From: Mytilinidion resinicola
Lineage: Eukaryota; Ascomycota; Dothideomycetes; Mytilinidiales; Mytilinidiaceae
Assembly: GCF_010093595.1 (NCBI RefSeq)
Contig: NW_022985449.1
Location: 1,035,253 to 1,099,252 of the forward strand
DNA: 64,000 nt
Direction of reading: 5' to 3'
Shown: piece after piece, positions 59,107 through 64,000 of the stretch
Layout of the letters: the number at the start of each line of letters is the position of its first letter
How positions within the stretch are numbered: the stretch's first letter is position 1
Notes under the pieces: model-generated
Databases searched by the model: none
What the model was told of the DNA's origin: nothing
Seen by the model: only the letters and a program-made list of their open reading frames with translations
Program-made: the position numbers and the translations under genes

Positions 59107-60720
59107 TCAGGTGATGATCTGTGTCTCCATTTCTTCTTGACTCGACTTCCCGGGCAGAATCAGCTCCTCCTCCGCAGTCTCGTCGTCCACAAACTTCCTC
59201 TCACTAACGTGCTCTTTCTTTGTGCCATCGTCTCCGTTGCGGTCTGCCGTCCACTGCATATCTGCGCGGCTCTTCTTCTGACCCTCCACGTGCTTGAAGG
59301 TGCAACGAGTATTCGTGCAGGGAGTGAATTTGCATGCAACCTTGCTGTGTGCAAACTTGCAGTCGGGAGTAGTGCAGTCGGCACCATTCCGGCAGGGCGG
59401 CATACTCGTGTCAGGATGGCGGAATGGGCAATTGGCCTGGTCTCGGCAATGTGGGTAGTAGGCGCAGTCTATCTCCTTCTTGTGCGATTCGCGCTGAGCA
59501 GGAGAAGGGTGCTTCCCTACACACTTCTTGTTCATGCAGGCAGCGCCATAGGAGCACGTGTCGTTCATGTCGATCGATGTTCCTGGTGGAGCCGCTGGAG
59601 ATTGATGAACGAACAGGCAGTCGGCCTTGCTGCACGACACGTCGAACCTGCACCTCGTCTGGGATGGGTCTTTTGGTTCTCCGTTCGCTCCGGAATCGGC
59701 GCCATCCGTCATGGTCTCGTCCTGCGATTCGTTTATCGAGAACTTGTTGTAATTTGATGGCCGCTTTTCGTTGAACCGTCCGGACTTGTTATCGACTCGG
59801 TCGAAGAGAGACTTTCCCGACTGTGGTTTTTTGCCGTGAAAGTTGGGGTTGACGTAGGCATTCGGCGTCGACTGGTTTTGGAATATGGTTTGCATCATCT
59901 GTGCCTGTTGTTCGTACATCTGCAGCAATTGCAATTGCTGTTGAGGCGTCATGACAGGAGCCATAGGCCCATTCGGTCCCATTGACATCGGCATTCCGGG
60001 CATTCCCATGCCACCCATTGGGCCCATTTGGCCCATGCCTCTCCCGTTTGCCATTGCAGCAACACCACGGCCTAGCTGCTGGCTTCGAGGGCCCCTCGGT
60101 GGTTCTCTGGAGTGTGAGTTCACGCGGCCTGTCCCGGATCCGTTTCGCACGCGATGTAGAGCCGCGTCGCTCGATCTGTCCATGGCCTTGTTGAGCTGTC
60201 CAAGCATGCGCTTGTCCCGGGGTTTTTGCACGCCATTCCCACTGCCGCTGCGCATGGCCTTCGGTCCAGTAGGTCTAGAAATTCGATTAACATAGTCACA
60301 AATAGAATTCGCAGAGATAGGGGCATACATTGCGCCGCCGTCAACGTCAGCCGCATCGCCCATATCAGCGTCAGTGCCGGGGTTTTGGCCTGGCCGAGAG
60401 GAGTCTGCGCCATCCGCGTTGCCGCCGTTGGTCGGTTGCGGACCGTTCAGTTGTCGGTTGAGGATGTCGACCTGCTCGAAAAGCCACCTTGAGAAGTTCA
60501 TCGGGCCTTCATCGTCGGGGGGGAGACTGAGGAAATCCATCGCCATCTCCGAAGCCACCTCTTGCTGCGTCTTCCCGTTGACCAGCATGAGAACGATGTA
60601 TTCGGCCAAAGCGAGGTCGTCCAGTCCGCCGGTGGCCCAGCCAGCCTCTGCGAGCTGCGGCTGAATGGCGGTCTTGAGCGCCTCGGCGAGCGGCGTGCCG
60701 ACTCCAATTTCGATAGACAT
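59107..60720 (-). CDS. NAB2: Nuclear poly(A)-binding CCCH protein Nab2
   Basis: Exons 60720-60329 and 60274-59107 give 519 aa, or 537 if the 54-nt stop-free intron is kept. The join reads VDGGAIPTGPKAMRSG. The N-terminal PWI-like Nab2 domain (residues 1-95) contains GKTQQEVASEMAMDFL and FSRWLFEQVD. A Met/Gly/Pro/Gln-rich linker (MGPMGGMGMPGMPMSMG) follows, then five tandem CCCH fingers: CRFDVSCSKADCLFVH, CSYGAACMNKKCVGKH, CAYYPHCRDQANCPFRH, CRNGADCTTPDCKFAH and CKFTPCTNTRCTFKH. Known role: binds poly(A) tails and controls their length and mRNA export. The intron call rests on GTATGC, a weak branch site and TTCTAG, and is the least sure part. Confidence 0.92.
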   Translation of the reverse strand: MSIEIGVGTPLAEALKTAIQPQLAEAGWATGGLDDLALAEYIVLMLVNGKTQQEVASEMAMDFLSLPPDDEGPMNFSRWLFEQVDILNRQLNGPQPTNGGNADGADSSRPGQNPGTDADMGDAADVDGGAMYAPISANSICDYVNRISRPTGPKAMRSGSGNGVQKPRDKRMLGQLNKAMDRSSDAALHRVRNGSGTGRVNSHSREPPRGPRSQQLGRGVAAMANGRGMGQMGPMGGMGMPGMPMSMGPNGPMAPVMTPQQQLQLLQMYEQQAQMMQTIFQNQSTPNAYVNPNFHGKKPQSGKSLFDRVDNKSGRFNEKRPSNYNKFSINESQDETMTDGADSGANGEPKDPSQTRCRFDVSCSKADCLFVHQSPAAPPGTSIDMNDTCSYGAACMNKKCVGKHPSPAQRESHKKEIDCAYYPHCRDQANCPFRHPDTSMPPCRNGADCTTPDCKFAHSKVACKFTPCTNTRCTFKHVEGQKKSRADMQWTADRNGDDGTKKEHVSERKFVDDETAEEELILPGKSSQEEMETQIIT

Positions 60721-61133
60721 CGTGGGTGTTTGGAAGAGGAAGAATGTGAGAGGGAGTTCGTCGAGGTGAAGGCGGAAAGAGGGCTTTGCGATAACAAAGA
60801 ACGGTGGCGACTTTGTGCTGCTGTCGCGGCGTGGGCGCTGGTATCAACGCCTTTGTGAGAAGCTGAACAGCAAAGTGTGAGTCGCGCGAAGAGATCGTTG
60901 GGTGTAGGGTATGGAGCGGCGGAGGATGTACGCGGGGAGGTGAAGGGAAGTGCAGCGACGGAGATGAAGCAGAGGACGAGGAACGGGTTAACGTCGGTTA
61001 AACGGCCGCGATTGCCAAGCCCAACTTTCTGCTCGACATTTGTTGCAGCTGCCTCGCCGCCTCATTCCGACTCTGACCTCACCTTTCAACCTCTCTCACC
61101 ACCCACATCGGCACGACAACCCGACTCCTCAAC
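60721..61133. promoter_or_regulatory. Bidirectional promoter region, NAB2/SR-like gene
   Basis: 413 bp between two divergent starts. No other gene fits here. The CT-rich tracts at 61083-61110 are next to the plus-strand start. Confidence 0.5.
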
Positions 61134-62113
61134 ATGTCTCGTGGAGGCACTACTCTCTACGTGACCGGCTTCGGCCACGGCACCCGTGCACGCGACCTGG
61201 CTTACGAATTCGAACGGTATGTCCTCCACGCATCGTAACCACACCAACCGCCCTCCTCGCCCAACCCAAAGCGGTTCTATGTACATCCTGCCTTTACCTC
61301 CCCGCCCTCCCTCTATCGATCGCTCGATCCGCCCCGTATCGTCTGTCCCCTACCGAGACCACATCCGAATCGAAGGCGCCGTTTTCAAGCTCTCTACGCA
61401 CGTCGTTGCTTCATCACCGCACCTACAAACCAGTAGCAACTGACTTTTCCAAGCTATGGCCGACTTGTCCGTTGCGATATTCCAGCCCCTCGCTCGGCTT
61501 CTTCCCGCCTGTGAGTTAAATGTCCCCGTCTTGAGCAGGCTGCGGCTGAACATCCAGTAGCTTTGCGTTCGTCGAATACGAGAGTCGTCGGGATGCGGAC
61601 GATGCGTACCATGAGATGCACAACAAGCGCATCGGACGCGACGATCTGCTGAAGATTGAGGTATGAACAACTGCGGCGCCGGCTTGACCGCTCTCCTAAC
61701 AGATTCCAGTGGGCCCGAACTCCCCCGTCTGCTTCTTGGCGATTCGAGTCTGGCGCCAGTCGCGACGGAGCCGGTCGCGATGCCCGTCCGCCCCGTCGAG
61801 GAGACCGTTCTCCGCGTCGCCGAAGCCAGTCCCCACCGCGCCGTGGACGTGGCGACTACTCTCCTCGCAAGGATGACCGACGCGAGCGCGACTACGACCG
61901 ACGCGACCGTGACCGTTCTCGCAGCCCGGATGATCGCGACCGTGAGATGAAGGATGTTCGTCCCGAAGACGATCGGGAGAACGGCACCAATGGAGACGAC
62001 CGTAAAGGTGTGCAGGAACCCACCCCTCTCGAACAAGATCTGACCTTGCGCCCGAAAACTTAGTCGATTCTCCTCCTCCTGCCGTCCATGACGACCTTGA
62101 CACAGCAGAGTAG
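61134..62113 (+). CDS. SR-like RRM splicing factor (Srp1/Srp2-like)
   Basis: Five exons, 61134-61216, 61454-61510, 61558-61660, 61710-62007 and 62064-62113, give 196 aa. The RRM begins TTLYVTGFGHGTRARDLAYEFERYGRL (RNP2 LYVTGF). RNP1 is in SFAFVEYESRRDADDAYHEM. After the RRM, KIEWARTPPSASWRFES leads into a C-terminal Arg/Ser/Asp-rich tail (RRGDRSPRRRSQSPPRRG, DRDRSRSPDDRDREMKD) ending VDSPPPAVHDDLDTAE. Family role: SR proteins that help select splice sites. Intron 1 is long (237 nt) for this window. The last exon is small and was placed because the alternative read-through end (GVQEPTPLEQDLTLRPKT) lacks the family's acidic C-terminus. Confidence 0.88.
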
Positions 62114-63063
62114 CTCCTCCCGTCCCCCTCCAAGAGGATCCGAGGACTTCGAAGAAGCACGATACTAAAATCAGTCTAGGGAACCAGAGATCGTCTGAAA
62201 AGCGTGAGGTCATCTTGGGTGGCTACCCAATGACTCGATTTCCTTCTCCTTTTTCCTTGGCGGTGGCTTTCAATGGATATTGGCTTCGGTTTTTGCGGGT
62301 TGGTACCAAATTGATCATGTCAGCAGTCCGACTCGATGCGGATCCCTCACCTCGGTCGGTTTCGGCGGTTTCCACGATGCGGCGGTCAAAGTTTCTAGCA
62401 CGACGATTCGATCGATCGATTCGGTTCTACCTGAGATACATCCATGTACACTACGAATAATCGGTCACCCCCCTACACAGTCGATACCTCGTCCCCCGTC
62501 CCCGCGAACCCTCCCTATTACGTACCGTCGAACGTCCTCGAACCGGCTGTGATTGGTGATGCTAATTAATTTGGTTTATGTGTGCAAGTGACTACTAAAT
62601 AGAGTGTGATACATCTAGCAGCTTAATAATTCATGTACTGATTATTGCCAAATCTCTGCCAATACTGCGACTGAGTGTTTAACATTAAAGTACTACTTGA
62701 TGAGACACATCTCACTCAACGTCAACGCAACCTCCCCGCAATATCATACAAGAACGCAATACCTCACAAACGCCCGTATCGGGTGAACTACTTGAGCGCA
62801 GCCCAGAGTCCTGGGCACTATTCCCTCAGCCTGTCCTGCAGGCATATTCCATTACAGCATCTCGTCCCCTAACTGTTGCCACTCCCCACCACCATCAACA
62901 GCGTGACCCTGAGATCTAGCATCGATAGCGTCTGGCCGAGACAATTGCGTGGCCCAAACTCGAACGGCCGCCAGGCGCCGCGGACAGGATGCAGAGGGTG
63001 GTTTTCGGGGAGAAGAAAGTGTTCGTGCAGGAACTCGTCGGGCTGTGGCCAAAACTTGTGCCC
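62114..63063. other. Convergent intergenic region
   Basis: 950 bp between the SR-like gene and the CYSTM gene. 3' UTRs and no supported gene. Confidence 0.5.
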
Positions 63064-63544
63064 TTAGAACAAGCAGTCCAGGCAACAACAGCACGCAATC
63101 GCAGCCAGTAGCCCGCCCAAGAGCCCTTCCCCAACGCCTCCTCCACCTCTTCCCCGATCATCGTAATAACCCCCCGGCGGCCCTTGTTGGTAATACATGC
63201 CCTGCGACTAATATCAGCCAATGTTCCACCATCGCCATACCGGTGAAGAAGTTTTGATTGCGCATACTTGTGGTGGAGGGTACTGCTGCCCGTACTGCGG
63301 CCCGTACGGTCCCTGCGGTGGCCCGTATTGTGGTTGGCCGCCGTAGTAGTCTGCGTTCCCTGGTGGAGGCGACTGGTAGTATCCTTGTTGCGGCGCGGGG
63401 GAGCCGCTGTAGTTGGGGTCGTGGTAGGCGGCGGGTGGGGCTTGAATGTAGCCTGGAGGTGGGCTTTGGGGGGGTTCCTGGGGATTTTAGTTTTCCTATT
63501 GTTGGGATAGATTGGAGGCGTCGTACGTATTTCTGGGAGGACAT
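63064..63544 (-). CDS. CYSTM-type Pro/Gln/Tyr-rich membrane-tail protein
   Basis: Exons 63544-63527 (18 nt, MSSQKY), 63477-63268 and 63201-63064 give 121 aa. The middle is Pro/Gln/Tyr/Gly-rich (GYYQSPPPGNADYYGG, QYGPPQGPYGPQYGQQ). The C-terminus is the CYSTM module: GLLGGLLAAIACCCCLDCLF, a short hydrophobic helix with a Cys run, ending on Phe. Known family context: small stress-related proteins tethered to membranes by Cys-rich tails. All three exons are short and no single frame spans the gene, so it is easily missed. The 49-nt first intron has an ACTAA branch site. Confidence 0.88.
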
Positions 63545-64000
63545 TGTGAGTGAGAGTTTGGGGTGGACGTTTGCGGGGGTAGTTTGAGGTTTGGTGGTAA
63601 TGCGCGCGCTTTGAGAAAGTTGAAGTTGTGAGAAAAAGGTCTCGTTTATTAAAGTTTGTAAGTATAGTTGAAAGAGTGAAGGAGCACTGTTGGGAGTGAG
63701 TGGGTGGCAATAGAGACGGCGGGATCGCAGGATGAAAGAGCCTCGTGGACGCCCAGACACGAAGTGTGTGGCTAAGCGTTAAAGCGTTGCGTAACGTTCC
63801 GTTTCGGGAACTACTTAAAACGTAGGGCTTAGTAAGGCCGAGTTATGCTTTCATCCTTGGCTTGGGGATGCCTGTAAGCATTATCTGGACTTCTTCATCT
63901 TTTGAAAGGTCTTATTGATGCTTGGCTGAACGAGTGGTGGTTCAATGGTTACCTAGGCACGTGCTAGGGTACTTGGGCATGATGGAATACGAAGGCGGGG
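63545..64000. other. Right edge, promoter of the CYSTM gene
   Basis: Upstream sequence of the minus-strand CYSTM gene. No gene is supported to the end of the window. Confidence 0.45.

Overview
The window is nuclear DNA of a filamentous ascomycete (Pezizomycotina). The introns are short (mostly 49-57 nt) with GTANGT-type donors and CTAAC/CTGAC branch sites, intergenic spaces are small, and the gene set is typical: Rev1, a nuclear FKBP, Wee1, listerin (Ltn1), Rad3/XPD, Hem14, Nab2, Vac7, an SR-type RRM protein, a HET-domain gene, a WSC-domain gene, and Yippee, MOSC and DUF1772 proteins. A Dothideomycete-like fungus is my guess, but nothing here fixes genus. I found 23 protein genes or gene relics and one tRNA gene. 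Most needed splicing by eye, and exon joins were checked for reading phase.

Layout. 1-8.4 kb: SDR-like protein (+), Yippee protein (-), secreted two-WSC-domain protein (+), then about 1.7 kb of non-coding DNA holding a degenerate CCGAG-type repeat. 8.4-14.4 kb: Rev1 (-) and a four-exon nuclear FKBP (+), divergent. 14.4-18 kb: a patatin-like gene (-) whose two introns each carry a palindromic MITE-like element, with a third copy just past its stop codon. 18-25 kb: a small unknown gene (+), a tRNA (-), a five-exon CinA/PncC-like gene with a 12-nt microexon (-), a coiled-coil unknown (+) and a MOSC protein (-). 26-30 kb: a second patatin paralogue with the same intron positions but a Gly where the nucleophilic Ser belongs (+), and a DUF1772 membrane protein (+).

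31-42 kb: Vac7-like protein (-), an unplaced Ser/Thr kinase (+), an F-box-like protein (+), and a HET-domain gene broken by one in-frame TGA (-). 43.8-64 kb is a conserved housekeeping block: Wee1 (+), listerin (-) divergent from Rad3/XPD (+), Hem14 (-), Nab2 (-) divergent from an SR-like RRM protein (+), and a CYSTM protein (-).

The genes are not an operon or an obvious metabolic cluster. Several have related roles: Rev1 and Rad3 in DNA damage, Wee1 in cell-cycle control, Nab2 and the SR protein in mRNA handling, and Ltn1 in ribosome quality control. The most unusual part is the accessory stretch 14.4-28.3 kb: two patatin paralogues, one invaded by MITEs and one apparently without its catalytic Ser.
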